64,000 bases of DNA from Micrococcaceae bacterium Sec5.7 (GCA_039636785.1 CP144169.1:186001-250000), one strand, 5' to 3'; shown: positions 23,391 to 33,195, counted from the stretch's first letter. Made by a program: numbers and translations. The notes: generated by a model from the sequence alone, not told the origin.

Positions 23391-24122
23391 ATGAGCAACG
23401 AAGCCACACCCGACGCTAGTAGTTCGGGAGGCGCTGCAGGGACCCCGGCAGCTGGGAACATTGCCTCCTACATCGACCACACGCTGCTCAAGCCAGAGGC
23501 CAGCGAAGCGGAGATCCTCAAGGTATGCGCAGAGGCCGCCGAGTACAGCTTCAAGTCCGTATGCGTCAACCCGGTCTGGGTCAAGACCGTCAAGAAGGCC
23601 CTCAAGGGTTCAGGCGTGCTGACCTGTTCCGTGATTGGTTTCCCCATGGGGGCAACCCCCAGCGATGTGAAGGCGTTTGAAGCCCGCGGTGCCGTTCTGG
23701 ACGGTGCCGATGAAATCGATATGGTCATCAACATCGCTGCGGCCCGTGCGGACGATAAGGGCGCGCTTGTGGATGACATCAAAGCGGTTGCGGAGGCCGT
23801 CCATGCAGGCGGAGCCATCCTGAAGGTAATCATTGAGACATCGCTGCTGAGTGACGCGCAGAAGGTCCTGACGTGCGAGGCTTCGGTGGAGGCCGGGGCG
23901 GACTTCGTCAAGACCTCCACGGGCTTCAACGGCGGCGGCGCAACAGCCGAGGATGTTGCCCTGATGCGCCGCACGGTGGGTCCGGATCTTGGCGTCAAAG
24001 CCTCCGGCGGGGTGCGTTCGCTTGCCGACGCACAGGCTATGATTGCTGCAGGTGCAACACGTATTGGTGCCAGCTCCGGAATTGCCATCGTCAAGGGCGA
24101 ACAGGGTTCGTCCGCGTACTGA
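23391..24122 (+). CDS. deoC: Deoxyribose-phosphate aldolase
   Basis: 243 residues from ATG 23391. It splits 2-deoxyribose-5-phosphate to glyceraldehyde-3-phosphate and acetaldehyde. Motifs: [11 protein letters not shown] near the start, the Schiff-base region [12 protein letters not shown], and [15 protein letters not shown] with the lysine-containing segment [10 protein letters not shown] longer in-frame start at 23313 is rejected because a purine-rich stretch (GGAGAGGA) lies just before 23391. It fits functionally with punA and the phosphomutase about 7-9 kb upstream, from which it is separated by the nitrite cluster. A small membrane-protein gene follows. Confidence 0.94.
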   Translation: MSNEATPDASSSGGAAGTPAAGNIASYIDHTLLKPEASEAEILKVCAEAAEYSFKSVCVNPVWVKTVKKALKGSGVLTCSVIGFPMGATPSDVKAFEARGAVLDGADEIDMVINIAAARADDKGALVDDIKAVAEAVHAGGAILKVIIETSLLSDAQKVLTCEASVEAGADFVKTSTGFNGGGATAEDVALMRRTVGPDLGVKASGGVRSLADAQAMIAAGATRIGASSGIAIVKGEQGSSAY

Positions 24123-24174
24123 TCTGATCCGGCAGCCGCCACAGTTTGAGCCCCGCGGGGCGGAGGAGAAAAGC

Positions 24175-24417
24175 ATGTCCGAGAACACCGTTGTCCAGAC
24201 TTCCGAGATCCAGACCCCTGAGAACGAGAACAAGCTCGGCACCAGCGTCCTGCTGTTCGTCGTATTGATGGCCCTGTTCCTCGGATCGCTCTACTCGCTG
24301 TCCTTCCTGTCGCTTGACAACGCCTGGCCCATGGCCGTGTGCCTTGTCCTCTTCGCTCTGGCGTTCTGGATCCCGCAGACCATTCTTGGCCGCTCGGATA
24401 CCGCCGGCGAGAGCTAA
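24175..24417 (+). CDS. Small two-helix membrane protein
   Basis: 80 residues: a hydrophilic Thr/Glu/Asn-rich N-terminus, two hydrophobic segments (about 25-45 and 51-70) and a short tail. The ATG at 24175 has a strong ribosome-binding site (GGAGGAG). It lies 52 bp after deoC and is followed by a terminator, so the two probably share a transcript. No family recognised; small proteins of this kind behind deoC occur in related actinobacteria. Confidence 0.78.
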   Translation: MSENTVVQTSEIQTPENENKLGTSVLLFVVLMALFLGSLYSLSFLSLDNAWPMAVCLVLFALAFWIPQTILGRSDTAGES

Positions 24418-24436
24418 GACTTCAGCCTTCAAATGA

Positions 24437-24475
24437 AATGGCCCCGGGCATCTGGTCCGGGGCCATTGCTTTTAA
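24437..24475 (+). terminator. Rho-independent terminator
   Basis: An 11-bp perfect stem (AATGGCCCCGG / CCGGGGCCATT) with a nine-base loop, followed by GCTTTT. It closes the deoC transcript and faces the convergent YdjM-like gene. Confidence 0.8.
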
Positions 24476-24532
24476 CACTGCCCGGCCGCCGGTGCGCTGG
24501 GCGACCAAGCCGCGTCGCGTCGTCGTGTGCTG

Positions 24533-25333
24533 TTATCGGGTCTGAAGGGCCGACGCCACCCAGGTCCAGCGTTCGTGGGCCATGTTCCAGCCGGCCAGCC
24601 ACATCCCCACCATGGCGTAAGCGCTGACCGGAATCAGCACGAGCCACTCGCGGCGGGAGCCGGCCCGTCCCAGGATGGGAATGGACAGGGCACCGTTGGC
24701 CTTCCAGATATCCTTGAGTAGCGGCAGCTTCCGCAGGAATTTCGGGGGCTTGATCACGATCGGCCACAGGAGCGGCACTCCCCCTGTGGTCACGAGGTCT
24801 CCGACTATATGGACCACCACGCCGACCATCATGGACATGGGCAGCCAGGTCCACTGATGCGGCGCGAACCAGGTCACCAGTCCGGCCATGGTGAGACCGA
24901 AGATCCAGTTGGTGATCCAGCCAGACTTCGGAAAGAGCTTCAAGGCCTTGGCGGCGATGTTGATCATGAACATGCACAGCAGTCCTGCACCTACGGACAG
25001 CAGGCCCCACGGCGTGCTGACCTGAAACTGGGCAGCCATGCCCGCGAGCACGACAAAACCGGCCGCGCCCAGCAGCGAGTGTGTGCCCTGGCGGTGGCCG
25101 CCGCTGGCATTTTCAATGCCCACGGCGATCACGTTGGACAGCGGCGGCAGCGAGTGCGCCACCGTGCTGGAGCGGTGGTCCCAGTCGCACACCAGCGCCG
25201 TTCCCGCCGTCGCCATACCGCCGATCAGGATGCCGGTGGCGTCCAGCGGATACCAGCCGAGTGCATATGGCCCCGTCGAGGCAACGGCCACCCACGCCGC
25301 GGCTCCCGACGCAGCGTGATGTCCTCCCATCAC
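24533..25333 (-). CDS. YdjM-like membrane-bound metal-dependent hydrolase
   Basis: 266 residues with several hydrophobic segments. It fits the YdjM family (LexA-binding, inner-membrane-associated putative hydrolase) by its histidine/aspartate motifs: MGGHHAASG at the N-terminus, DWDHRSSTVAHSLPP, GGHRQGTHSLLG and HIVGDLVTTGGVPLLWP, which probably hold the metal. The substrate is unknown; related E. coli YdjM is induced in the SOS response. It ends transcription from the mfd side, only three bases after the mfd stop. Whether the neighbouring repair gene is meaningful is not known. The start could also be the second Met. Confidence 0.82.
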   Translation of the reverse strand: MMGGHHAASGAAAWVAVASTGPYALGWYPLDATGILIGGMATAGTALVCDWDHRSSTVAHSLPPLSNVIAVGIENASGGHRQGTHSLLGAAGFVVLAGMAAQFQVSTPWGLLSVGAGLLCMFMINIAAKALKLFPKSGWITNWIFGLTMAGLVTWFAPHQWTWLPMSMMVGVVVHIVGDLVTTGGVPLLWPIVIKPPKFLRKLPLLKDIWKANGALSIPILGRAGSRREWLVLIPVSAYAMVGMWLAGWNMAHERWTWVASALQTR

Positions 25334-25336
25334 GGC

Positions 25337-28300
25337 TTAAGCCACCGTCAGCGGCGCATCGGAAAAGATCGCGGCAATAACGCCGTTGGCCCATTCCAGG
25401 ATCTCGGCATCCTGCAAGTCCCGGCCGCCGATCCGTGCTGTCTTAGGCTTCGGGATAAGCACCGCGTCCAGGGCCGGCTTGGACTGCGAACCGGGGTACA
25501 TCCTGGTGAGGCGCATGAGTTTGGACTCGGGCAGCTGCGCGGGTGAGAACTTGATGAAGTTGCCCTGCAGCGCCACATCGGAGAGCCCGGCCTCGCGTGC
25601 GCCCACCCGGAAACGCGCCACGGAGATCAGGTTTTTTGCCGGCAGCGGAGGTTCGCCGTAGCGGTCCACCAGTTCGGCCAGGACCTCATCAATGGCCTCG
25701 TGGGTGATCGCCGCTGCGAGTTTGCGGTACGCCTCCAGGCGCAGCCGTTCACCGGGTACGTAGTCGTGCGGAAGGTGCGCGTTGACGGGCAGCTCGATCT
25801 TCATCTCGGCTGCCTTCTCCTCGGCTTCGCCGCGGAAGTCGGCCACGGCCTCGCCCACCAGCCGGATATACAGATCGAAGCCCACACCCTGGATGTGGCC
25901 GGACTGCTCTCCGCCCAGCAGGTTGCCGGCGCCACGGATTTCGAGGTCCTTCATGGCCAGCTGCAAACCCGCGCCGAGCTCGTTGTGGGCGGCGACCGCC
26001 TTGAGCCGTTCCAGCGCCACCTCGCCCAGCGGCTTCTCCGAGGGGTACAGGAAGTAGGCGTAGGCGCGTTCGCGGCCACGGCCCACGCGCCCGCGCAGCT
26101 GGTGCAGCTGCGAAAGCCCGTATTTGTCCGCCCCGTCCACAATGAGCGTGTTGGCGTTGGAGATGTCCAGGCCGGTTTCGATGATGGTGGTGCACACCAG
26201 GACGTCGAAGCGCTTCTCCCAGAAGTCGACGATGACCTGTTCCAGCCGGCTCTCGGACATCTGGCCGTGCGCCACCTCAACCCGCGCCTCAGGCACCAGC
26301 TCGCGGATCTTCGCCGCGGTCCGGTCAATGGAGGATACCCGGTTGTGCACAAAGAACACCTGGCCCTCGCGCATCAGCTCGCGTCGGATGGCGGCGGAGG
26401 TCTGCTTGTCCGTGTAGGGGCCGACGTAGGTGAGGACCGGGTGGCGTTCCTCCGGCGGCGTGGCCAGCGTGGAGGTTTCGCGGATTCCCGTCAGCGACAT
26501 CTCCAGGGTGCGTGGAATCGGGGTGGCGCTCATGGCCAGGACGTCCACGTTGGTGCGCATCTTCTTCAGCGCCTCCTTGTGCTCAACACCGAAGCGCTGC
26601 TCCTCGTCCACAATCACCAGGCCGAGGTCCTTGAACGCAAAGTCCTTGGACAGCAGCCGGTGGGTGCCGATCACCACATCGACGGAACCGTTCTTGACGC
26701 CTTCCACGGTTTCCTTGGTTTCCTTGGCGTTCTGGAAGCGGGACAGCGGTTTCACCTGAAGGGGGAAGCCGGAAAACCGCTCCGTAAACGTCTCGTAGTG
26801 CTGCTGGGCCAGCAGGGTGGTGGGCACCAGCACCGCCACCTGTTTGCCGTCCTGGACGGCCTTGAATGCCGCCCGGACGGCAATTTCGGTCTTGCCGTAG
26901 CCAACATCGCCGGAGACCAGCCGGTCCATGGGGATCTCCCGCTCCATGTCCGCCTTGACCTCGTTGATGGTGGTCAGCTGGTCCGGGGTCTCCACATACG
27001 GGAACGCTTCCTCCAGCTCGCGCTGCCACGGGGTATCCGGGCCGAAGGCATAGCCCCTGGAAGCCATCCGGGCCGAATACAGCCGGATCAGCTCGCCGGC
27101 GATCTCCTTGACGGCCTTGCGCGCCTTGGACTTGGTGCTGGACCAGTCCGAGCCGCCCATCTTGCTGAGCGCGGGGGCATCCCCTCCCGCGTACCGCGTC
27201 ACCTGGTCCAGCTGGTCCGTCGGCACGAACAGCCGGTCGCCCGGAGCGCCACGCTTGGACGAGGCGTATTCCAGCACGAGGTACTCGCGCACACCGTCCC
27301 CTCCGCCTGCCACCTTGCGCTGGATAAGCTCAACAAACCGGCCGATGCCGTGCTGTTCGTGGACCACGTGGTCGCCGGCATGCAGCTGCAGCGGGTCCAC
27401 GGCGTTCCGCCGCTTGGACGGCATGCGGCGCATGTCCTTGGTTGAACCGGCAGAAGTCCGCCCCAGCAGATCGGCTTCCGTGAGGAGTCCCACCTTGAGC
27501 CCGTCCAGGACGAAACCGCGTCCGACGGCGGCGGTGGTCACCTCGATGATGCCCGCCTGGGGCTCGTTGTCCAGAGAGTCCACCCTGGCGCACGGGATAT
27601 CGGCATCATGGAAGAGTTCGGCCAGCCGCTGTGCCGGGCCCGGGCCCTCGGTGACCACCACGATGCGCCACTGGTCCCTCACATGGGAGCCGATGAACTC
27701 CAGCATCTCGGCAACATCGCCCTGATAGCCACGGGGCTCCCGTGCATGGAGGTTCAGGACATCGATGTCCGGCAGCAGCTCCTCATCCGTGGCCAGCGAA
27801 GTGATGGACCACCAGGACACGCTGTGCCCGAGTGCTGAGGTACGGGTATCCGAGAGCGAGCGGAAGCTTGCCGAGTGCAGATCCGCGGATGCCTGGGAGA
27901 GCAAATCAGTGTTCAGCGCCAGAGGCGCCATGCCGCCGTCGGAGGCTGTTGACCACGCCGCTTCCAGGAATTCCTCATTCGTGGCGGCGAGGTCATGGGC
28001 GCGGGCCCGCACCTTCTCGGGTTCGATCACCACGGAAATGGACCCCGGCGGCAGCTGTTCCACAAACGGCACCATGGAGTCCACCAGCACCGGCGCCAGG
28101 GATTCCATGCCTTCCACGGCGATGCCGCCGGCGATCTTCTCCAGCATGTCCGCCGCAGCCGGCAACTGGGTCTTGAGCGTGGCGGCACGCGACATCACGG
28201 ACGGCGTGATCAGGATTTCCCGGCACGGCGGGGCGTGCAGCTCGGTGGGGTGGTGGATGCCGGGCGAGGCCAGCGAGCGCTGGTCGGCAACGGCGAACCA

Positions 28301-29041
28301 GCGCATCTGGTCCACCTCGTCGCCGAAGAACTCAACACGGACGGGGTGGTCCTCAGTCGGCGGGAAAACGTCCAGGATGCCGCCGCGGACGGCGAACTCA
28401 CCGCGGTGCGTCACCATGTCCACCCGGGCGTAGGCAGCGTCCGCAAGGCTCCGCACAACGTCGGTGAAGGGGATTTCCTGCCCCACCTTCAACGTGACCG
28501 GCACCAGCTCGCCGAGCCCGGCCACAATCGGCTGGACCACCGCGCGCACGGGGGCCACCACCACGCGCAGGGGACCCGCCGCGGAAGACTCCGGGTGCGC
28601 CAATCGGCGAAGGACGGACAGCCGCCTGCCAACCGTGTCCGAGCGCGGCGAGAGCCGTTCGTGGGGAAGTGTCTCCCAGCTGGGGAACTCAGCCACACAG
28701 CCCGCCGGCAGGTAGGCACGCAGCGCGGCGGTCAGGTCCTCTGCCTCGCGTCCCGTAGCGGTGACGGCAAGTACAACTGCCGGCGCAGCAACAGCAGGCG
28801 CGTCGCCGTCGGCCGTCAGTTTTCCGTCATCTCCCGTGGCGAAAGCCGTCAGTCCGTCTGCCATCTCGGCCAGCAGGACGGCACGTAGGCCGGTTGGGGC
28901 GCTGATCTGGTAGTCCTCGCTGCGGATGTCAAAGCCCCTGCCCGCCTCTGCCTGCACACGGGCGAAGGACTTGTCCGCGCCGAGAACGCGGCGCAGGCCG
29001 TCAAGTGAGGGACCGCTATGGGACGGGCCGTTGAGGCTCAT
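25337..29041 (-). CDS. mfd: Transcription-repair coupling factor
   Basis: 1234 residues, the usual length. Mfd displaces stalled RNA polymerase and recruits UvrA. Domains in order: UvrB-like N-terminal region, RNA-polymerase-interacting domain around residues 520-600, then the RecG-like translocase with Walker A DVGYGKTEIAVRAAFKA, the DEEQRFG box (IVDEEQRFGVEHKE), TATPIPRTLEMSL, and the C-terminal RGRVGRGRERAYAYF and TRCF domain. The ATG at 29041 has AGGAG upstream and gives the normal N-terminus. The frame stays open to 29512, but that part would overlap the divergent DUF2505 gene. Confidence 0.96.
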   Translation of the reverse strand: MSLNGPSHSGPSLDGLRRVLGADKSFARVQAEAGRGFDIRSEDYQISAPTGLRAVLLAEMADGLTAFATGDDGKLTADGDAPAVAAPAVVLAVTATGREAEDLTAALRAYLPAGCVAEFPSWETLPHERLSPRSDTVGRRLSVLRRLAHPESSAAGPLRVVVAPVRAVVQPIVAGLGELVPVTLKVGQEIPFTDVVRSLADAAYARVDMVTHRGEFAVRGGILDVFPPTEDHPVRVEFFGDEVDQMRWFAVADQRSLASPGIHHPTELHAPPCREILITPSVMSRAATLKTQLPAAADMLEKIAGGIAVEGMESLAPVLVDSMVPFVEQLPPGSISVVIEPEKVRARAHDLAATNEEFLEAAWSTASDGGMAPLALNTDLLSQASADLHSASFRSLSDTRTSALGHSVSWWSITSLATDEELLPDIDVLNLHAREPRGYQGDVAEMLEFIGSHVRDQWRIVVVTEGPGPAQRLAELFHDADIPCARVDSLDNEPQAGIIEVTTAAVGRGFVLDGLKVGLLTEADLLGRTSAGSTKDMRRMPSKRRNAVDPLQLHAGDHVVHEQHGIGRFVELIQRKVAGGGDGVREYLVLEYASSKRGAPGDRLFVPTDQLDQVTRYAGGDAPALSKMGGSDWSSTKSKARKAVKEIAGELIRLYSARMASRGYAFGPDTPWQRELEEAFPYVETPDQLTTINEVKADMEREIPMDRLVSGDVGYGKTEIAVRAAFKAVQDGKQVAVLVPTTLLAQQHYETFTERFSGFPLQVKPLSRFQNAKETKETVEGVKNGSVDVVIGTHRLLSKDFAFKDLGLVIVDEEQRFGVEHKEALKKMRTNVDVLAMSATPIPRTLEMSLTGIRETSTLATPPEERHPVLTYVGPYTDKQTSAAIRRELMREGQVFFVHNRVSSIDRTAAKIRELVPEARVEVAHGQMSESRLEQVIVDFWEKRFDVLVCTTIIETGLDISNANTLIVDGADKYGLSQLHQLRGRVGRGRERAYAYFLYPSEKPLGEVALERLKAVAAHNELGAGLQLAMKDLEIRGAGNLLGGEQSGHIQGVGFDLYIRLVGEAVADFRGEAEEKAAEMKIELPVNAHLPHDYVPGERLRLEAYRKLAAAITHEAIDEVLAELVDRYGEPPLPAKNLISVARFRVGAREAGLSDVALQGNFIKFSPAQLPESKLMRLTRMYPGSQSKPALDAVLIPKPKTARIGGRDLQDAEILEWANGVIAAIFSDAPLTVA

Positions 29042-29249
29042 GGCAGAAGCTCCTGAGGTATTCAAGCGAAAGCAGGCAACACGAAAGCCCGAAATTCGTG
29101 AGAATCCCGGGTGCTCCCAGCCTACCCCCGCCCTTGGCCGCCGGCAGCCTCGCCGGCTACCGCACGGCAGTGGGAGTGCGGAAGAGCCCCCGGGAACCCG
29201 TAGGATGTGGGGAGCAAAAAGCGTGTTTGACCCCAACAATGGAGGATCC

Positions 29250-29747
29250 ATGGCACTGAGTGCATCAACAACCCTTCCCCACACCGTTGACAGCGTCGCA
29301 GCTGTATTCGTCGATGAGGATTTCCAGCGCCATACCAGTGAGCTGGTGGGCGGCACCCTGGAGTCGTTTGCCGTGGCCGGCGATGTTGCCGGAGCCTTCA
29401 GCACCACATCGGTCCGCACACTCCCCACCACGCGCCTGCCCGAGATTGCCCGGAAGTTCGTGGGCGAACGGCTCACCGTGACACAGGTGGAAAACTGGGA
29501 CGCACCCGCCACGGACGGCTCCCGTCACAGCAGGATCACACTCAAGATCTCCGGTGCGCCGATCGACGTCACCGCTGAGCAACGGCTTGTGGCCGACGGC
29601 GCCAGCACCCGTGTTGAGCTTGAAGGAAAGGTCACATCCTCCGTGCCGTTCCTTGGCGGCAAGATCGCAGAAGCCGCGGAGCCCATGGTGAGCAAGGCGC
29701 TGAACATCCAGTCACAGCAGGCACGGGCCTGGCTGGAAAGCCACTAA
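29250..29747 (+). CDS. DUF2505 domain protein
   Basis: 165 residues. The whole protein fits the DUF2505 family of actinobacteria, related in fold to START/polyketide-cyclase-like lipid-binding proteins (SVAAVFVDEDFQRHTSELVGG, KISGAPIDVTAEQRL, VPFLGGKIAEAAEPMVSKAL). The ATG at 29250 follows GGAGG by the right distance. Function unknown. It is divergent from mfd with 208 bp between them and is followed closely by a small membrane-protein gene. Confidence 0.82.
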   Translation: MALSASTTLPHTVDSVAAVFVDEDFQRHTSELVGGTLESFAVAGDVAGAFSTTSVRTLPTTRLPEIARKFVGERLTVTQVENWDAPATDGSRHSRITLKISGAPIDVTAEQRLVADGASTRVELEGKVTSSVPFLGGKIAEAAEPMVSKALNIQSQQARAWLESH

Positions 29748-29751
29748 CGCC

Positions 29752-29973
29752 ATGGGGCTTCCGGCCTTCGCATCCTGGGTCCTGATCATTGCCGGCATCT
29801 GGTCCCTTGTGGTGTGGCCCCGGTTCCTGCGGCGGGTCATGAAGGATTCCCGCGCCCGCGACGCCGCAGGGAAGGCCACCAAATTCCTCACGGTCCATGT
29901 GGTCCTGGTCAGCATCTCCATGGTGCTGGGCGCGGCGACGGCGGCAATCGGCATAGCGGGTCTGCTCAGCTAA
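29752..29973 (+). CDS. SCO4848-family small membrane protein
   Basis: 73 residues with two hydrophobic helices (about 7-22 and 47-71) around a basic loop (PRFLRRVMKDSRARDAAGK). Length and pattern match the actinobacterial SCO4848 family. It starts four bases after the DUF2505 stop, so the two are in one operon. The riboswitch of nhaA begins directly after its stop codon. Function unknown. Confidence 0.7.
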   Translation: MGLPAFASWVLIIAGIWSLVVWPRFLRRVMKDSRARDAAGKATKFLTVHVVLVSISMVLGAATAAIGIAGLLS

Positions 29974-30031
29974 GCTGTTTCAAAGGTGCGCCGGGAAGTC
30001 TGGTCGGCAATGATTTTGCCGACCCCTTAAA
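29974..30031 (+). ncRNA. nhaA-I motif RNA (Li+ riboswitch class), before nhaA
   Basis: The leader of nhaA contains GGTGCGCCGGGAAGTCTGGT followed by a strong hairpin (GGTCGGCAA / TTGCCGACC around TGATT). This matches my recollection of the nhaA-I motif consensus, a conserved RNA found upstream of nhaA genes and reported to sense Li+ (with Na+ as weaker ligand). It ends about 15 bases before the TTG start, close enough to control access to the AGGAG site. The sequence match is by eye; a covariance search would settle it. Confidence 0.72.
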
Positions 30032-30045
30032 CACCAGGAGCCACA

Positions 30046-31383
30046 TTGACCAGCCGCCATTCCCTTCCGGCCCGCGCCGCCAAGGTCTTCAGCCGTTCCA
30101 CTTACCCGGAATACCTCAGGATCTCCGAGATCCTGAGGCTGGAGACCGTGGGTGGCGCCCTCCTGCTGGCGGCCACCGTGGTAGCCCTGATCTGGGCAAA
30201 CTCCCCCGTTGCGGACAGCTACTTCGACCTCCGTGAACTCAAAGTGGGCTACGAACCCTGGCATCTCCAGCTCAGCCTGGGACACTGGGCGTCCGACGGT
30301 CTGCTGGCCGTCTTCTTCTTCATTGCCGGCCTGGAACTCAAGCGTGAATTCGTGTCAGGCGAGCTCAGGAAGTTCTCCAAGGCCGTGGTTCCCGTCGCCG
30401 CGGCAATCGGCGGTGTGGCTGTTCCGGCCATCATCTACGCCCTCGTCAACCTGACAGCCGGACCGGAAGCGCTGAGGGGCTGGGCAATCCCCACGGCCAC
30501 CGACATCGCTTTTGCCCTGGCGGTGCTGGCAGTGATCAACACCCATCTGCCGGCAGCGCTGAGAACGTTCCTGCTGACCCTCGCCGTTGTTGATGACCTC
30601 TTGGCGATCGGCATCATCGCTTTCTTCTACTCCACAGACCTGCAGCCGCTGCTGCTGCTGGCTGCCCTGGTGCCGCTGGCGCTCTTTACCTTCCTCGTGC
30701 AAAAGCGGATCCGCAGCTGGTACTTGCTGGTTCCGCTGGCAGCTGCCACCTGGGCACTGGTGCACGCGTCCGGAATCCATGCCACCGTGGCGGGGGTGCT
30801 GCTCGGCTTCGCGGTGCCGGTCCTCGCGTCCAGAAAAGAGCAGGCAGCCATGAGACCCGGTGAGCCCGATCATGGCATGGCCGAAAGCATCGAACACAGG
30901 CTCCGGCCGCTGTCAGCCGGATTTGCCGTTCCCGTGTTTGCGTTCTTTTCCGCCGGGGTAGCCCTGGGCGGTGTGGCGGGGCTGAGTTCGGCCTTCGCCG
31001 ACCCGGTGGCCGTGGGGATTGTTGCCGCGCTGGTTGCCGGCAAGGCCATCGGCGTGTTCGGCGCCACCTACCTGATCACCAAAACCACCAAGGCAAAACT
31101 CGACGACGGCCTGGCCTGGATCGATGTGGCGGGCCTCGCCGTGCTGGCAGGGGTGGGCTTCACCGTATCCCTGCTCATTGCCGAGCTGAGTTTCGGCGCC
31201 GGTTCAGCGCATGACGACCACGCGAAGGTGGCCATCCTGGCCGGTTCCCTGCTCGCGGCGCTGCTCGCCGCCGTCGTGCTCCGTGCACGGAACCGGCACT
31301 ACCGCCGGGTGGAGCTGGAAGAAACCCGCGACGACGACGGCGACGGCGTCCCGGACGTTTTCGACCATACCCGGAAGGGCTGA
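30046..31383 (+). CDS. nhaA: Na+/H+ antiporter NhaA
   Basis: 445 residues with about 11-12 membrane segments. Family hallmarks are visible: [18 protein letters not shown] near residue 90, the trans-membrane stretch [13 protein letters not shown], and the ion-binding aspartate pair in [18 protein letters not shown]. The acidic tail ([20 protein letters not shown]) is unusual and has a calcium-binding-like DxDGDG look. The TTG start at 30046 is supported by AGGAG six bases upstream. An nhaA-I type RNA precedes it, in agreement with ion control. It is convergent with sufU, with only six bases between the stops. Confidence 0.94.
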   Translation: MTSRHSLPARAAKVFSRSTYPEYLRISEILRLETVGGALLLAATVVALIWANSPVADSYFDLRELKVGYEPWHLQLSLGHWASDGLLAVFFFIAGLELKREFVSGELRKFSKAVVPVAAAIGGVAVPAIIYALVNLTAGPEALRGWAIPTATDIAFALAVLAVINTHLPAALRTFLLTLAVVDDLLAIGIIAFFYSTDLQPLLLLAALVPLALFTFLVQKRIRSWYLLVPLAAATWALVHASGIHATVAGVLLGFAVPVLASRKEQAAMRPGEPDHGMAESIEHRLRPLSAGFAVPVFAFFSAGVALGGVAGLSSAFADPVAVGIVAALVAGKAIGVFGATYLITKTTKAKLDDGLAWIDVAGLAVLAGVGFTVSLLIAELSFGAGSAHDDHAKVAILAGSLLAALLAAVVLRARNRHYRRVELEETRDDDGDGVPDVFDHTRKG

Positions 31384-31389
31384 GGCGGC

Positions 31390-31839
31390 TCAGGCCGCCT
31401 GGTTCAGGGCATCCTCTGCGGCGACCCACGAGATCATGGCGCACTTCACCCGGGCTGCATAACGGGCCACGCCTTCGAACGCGGCGGCATCACCGAGGAT
31501 TTCGGGGTCGGCATGGATTTTTCCGCGCGACCGCAATACTTCCCTGAAGTTGCCGATCACCTCGTGGAGCTCCGCCACGGACATTCCCTCGGCCATCTCG
31601 CTCAGCACGGAGGCGGATGCCATGGAGATTGAGCAGCCTGCCCCGTCCCACGAGATCTGGGCGACTTTGCCATGGTCCACGGCAACGCGGAGTGTGACTT
31701 CGTCGCCGCAGACGGGGTTGAGCTGGTGCGACTGGCCGGTGGTAGCGCCGTCCGGCGCAACCGTGGTGGACAGTCCGCTTCCATGGCGGACCTTGGAGTG
31801 ATCCAGGATGATCTGCTGGTATAGCTGGTCGAGACTCAT
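31390..31839 (-). CDS. sufU: SUF Fe-S assembly protein SufU (NifU/IscU-like)
   Basis: 149 residues. The zinc/sulfur-relay cysteines are in NPVCGDEV, GAGCSISMASASVLSE and ARVKCAMISW, with the family's extra insertion between the second and third. In Gram-positives SufU takes persulfide sulfur from SufS and passes it to SufBCD. It follows sufS with a 30-bp gap and shares its transcript. SufB, C and D are not in this window. Confidence 0.93.
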   Translation of the reverse strand: MSLDQLYQQIILDHSKVRHGSGLSTTVAPDGATTGQSHQLNPVCGDEVTLRVAVDHGKVAQISWDGAGCSISMASASVLSEMAEGMSVAELHEVIGNFREVLRSRGKIHADPEILGDAAAFEGVARYAARVKCAMISWVAAEDALNQAA

Positions 31840-31869
31840 GCTCAGGTACCTGTTTCTTGAATCCCGGCG

Positions 31870-33195
31870 CTAGGCCTGGAAGTAGGCGCGGACTCCGGAA
31901 ACGGCGTCCAGAAACTCATCTACGTCGTCGGTGGTGTTGTACAAGTATGCGCTGGCGCGGGTGGTGGCTGTCAGTCCAAGGCGCCGGTGCAGCGGCTGGG
32001 CGCAGTGGTGACCCACACGGACGGCGATGCCACGTGAATCCAGGTACTGTCCGACGTCATGAGCGTGTACTCCGGCCATGTCAAAGGCCGCCAGCCCGAT
32101 CCGCTCCTGGCCAGAGACCGGTCCCAGCACCCGGACGCCGTCGATGCCTTCCAACCCGGCCACCATCCGCTGGCCAAGCTCGGATTCCCAGGCGTGGACG
32201 CGGTCAATGCCGGTCTCGGTCAGGTAGTTGACGGCCGCGGCGAGGGCAACAGCCTGGGAGATACGCTGGGTGCCGGCCTCAAAGCGCTGCGGAGCCGGCA
32301 GGTACTCGGCCCTGTCCATGGTCACGGTGGTGATCATGGAGCCACCGGTCAGGAACGGCGGAAGAACGTCGAGGAGTTCCTTCTTGCCATACAGCACGCC
32401 GATCCCGGTGGGGGCGAGCATCTTGTGGCCGGAGAACACAGCGAAGTCGACGCCGAGTGACTTGACGTCCAGGGCCAGGTGCGGCGCGGACTGGCACGCG
32501 TCCAGTACAACGAGTGCACCTGCCCCCTTGGCGAGGGCCACGAGTTCCTGCACTGGGTTGATGATGCCCAGGACGTTGGAGGCGTGGGTGAACGCAAGTA
32601 CCTTGGTGCGGTCCCCCACGATCTCCTTGGCCCGTTCCAGCTGCAGCGCGCCGGAGTCGTCAATGGGAATGTACCGGAGAGTTGCCCCGGTCCTGAATGC
32701 CAGTTCCTGCCAGGGGATGAGATTGGCGTGGTGCTCCATTTCGGTGACCACGATTTCGTCGCCCGGGCCCACGGCAAGGTCCTTCAGCCGTGGGTCCCCC
32801 CTGCCCTGGCTCGCCCACAGAGCTGCGTTGGACAGCGCATAGCTGATCAGGTTGAGGCCTTCCGTGGCATTGGAGGTCCACACGGTTTCCTCATAGTCCG
32901 CGCCGATAAAGTCGGCCACAGTCTGGCGGGCATCCTCAAATACCTCGGTGGCTTCAACCGCAAGATGATGGGCACCGCGGTGAACAGCGGCGTTGCGCTG
33001 CTCGTAGAACTCCTGCTCGGCCTCGATCACGCTGAGCGGATTCTGCGACGTGGCGCCGGAGTCCAGGTACACAAGGCGACGGCCGTTGACCAGCTGATCC
33101 AGTACCGGGAAGTCATTTCTGATCCGCAGCACCTCGGCGTTGTCCATGGCCGGCAGCGCGCGCTCCAGCGTGGTTGGCGTTGATATTAGGGCCAA
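31870..33195 (-). CDS. sufS: Cysteine desulfurase SufS
   Basis: 441 residues. PLP enzyme that removes sulfur from cysteine. It shows the PLP lysine in FAVFSGHKMLAPTGIG, the catalytic cysteine in VRVGHHCAQPLHRR, and the conserved TEMEHHANLIPWQ. The TTG at 33195 is chosen because AAGGAG lies six bases upstream; the ATG at 33147 would shorten it by 16 residues but has no ribosome-binding site, though the family's usual N-terminus is nearer to it. Operon with sufU. Confidence 0.93.
   Translation of the reverse strand: MALISTPTTLERALPAMDNAEVLRIRNDFPVLDQLVNGRRLVYLDSGATSQNPLSVIEAEQEFYEQRNAAVHRGAHHLAVEATEVFEDARQTVADFIGADYEETVWTSNATEGLNLISYALSNAALWASQGRGDPRLKDLAVGPGDEIVVTEMEHHANLIPWQELAFRTGATLRYIPIDDSGALQLERAKEIVGDRTKVLAFTHASNVLGIINPVQELVALAKGAGALVVLDACQSAPHLALDVKSLGVDFAVFSGHKMLAPTGIGVLYGKKELLDVLPPFLTGGSMITTVTMDRAEYLPAPQRFEAGTQRISQAVALAAAVNYLTETGIDRVHAWESELGQRMVAGLEGIDGVRVLGPVSGQERIGLAAFDMAGVHAHDVGQYLDSRGIAVRVGHHCAQPLHRRLGLTATTRASAYLYNTTDDVDEFLDAVSGVRAYFQA

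Noticed and set aside
25700-27445. 581-codon plus-strand frame opposite mfd
   Set aside because: Complements the RecG-like helicase core of mfd; His/Gln/Val-rich shadow composition.
29042-29512. Longer N-terminus for mfd
   Set aside because: Would overlap the divergent DUF2505 gene; the ATG at 29041 has a good ribosome-binding site and gives the family's usual start.
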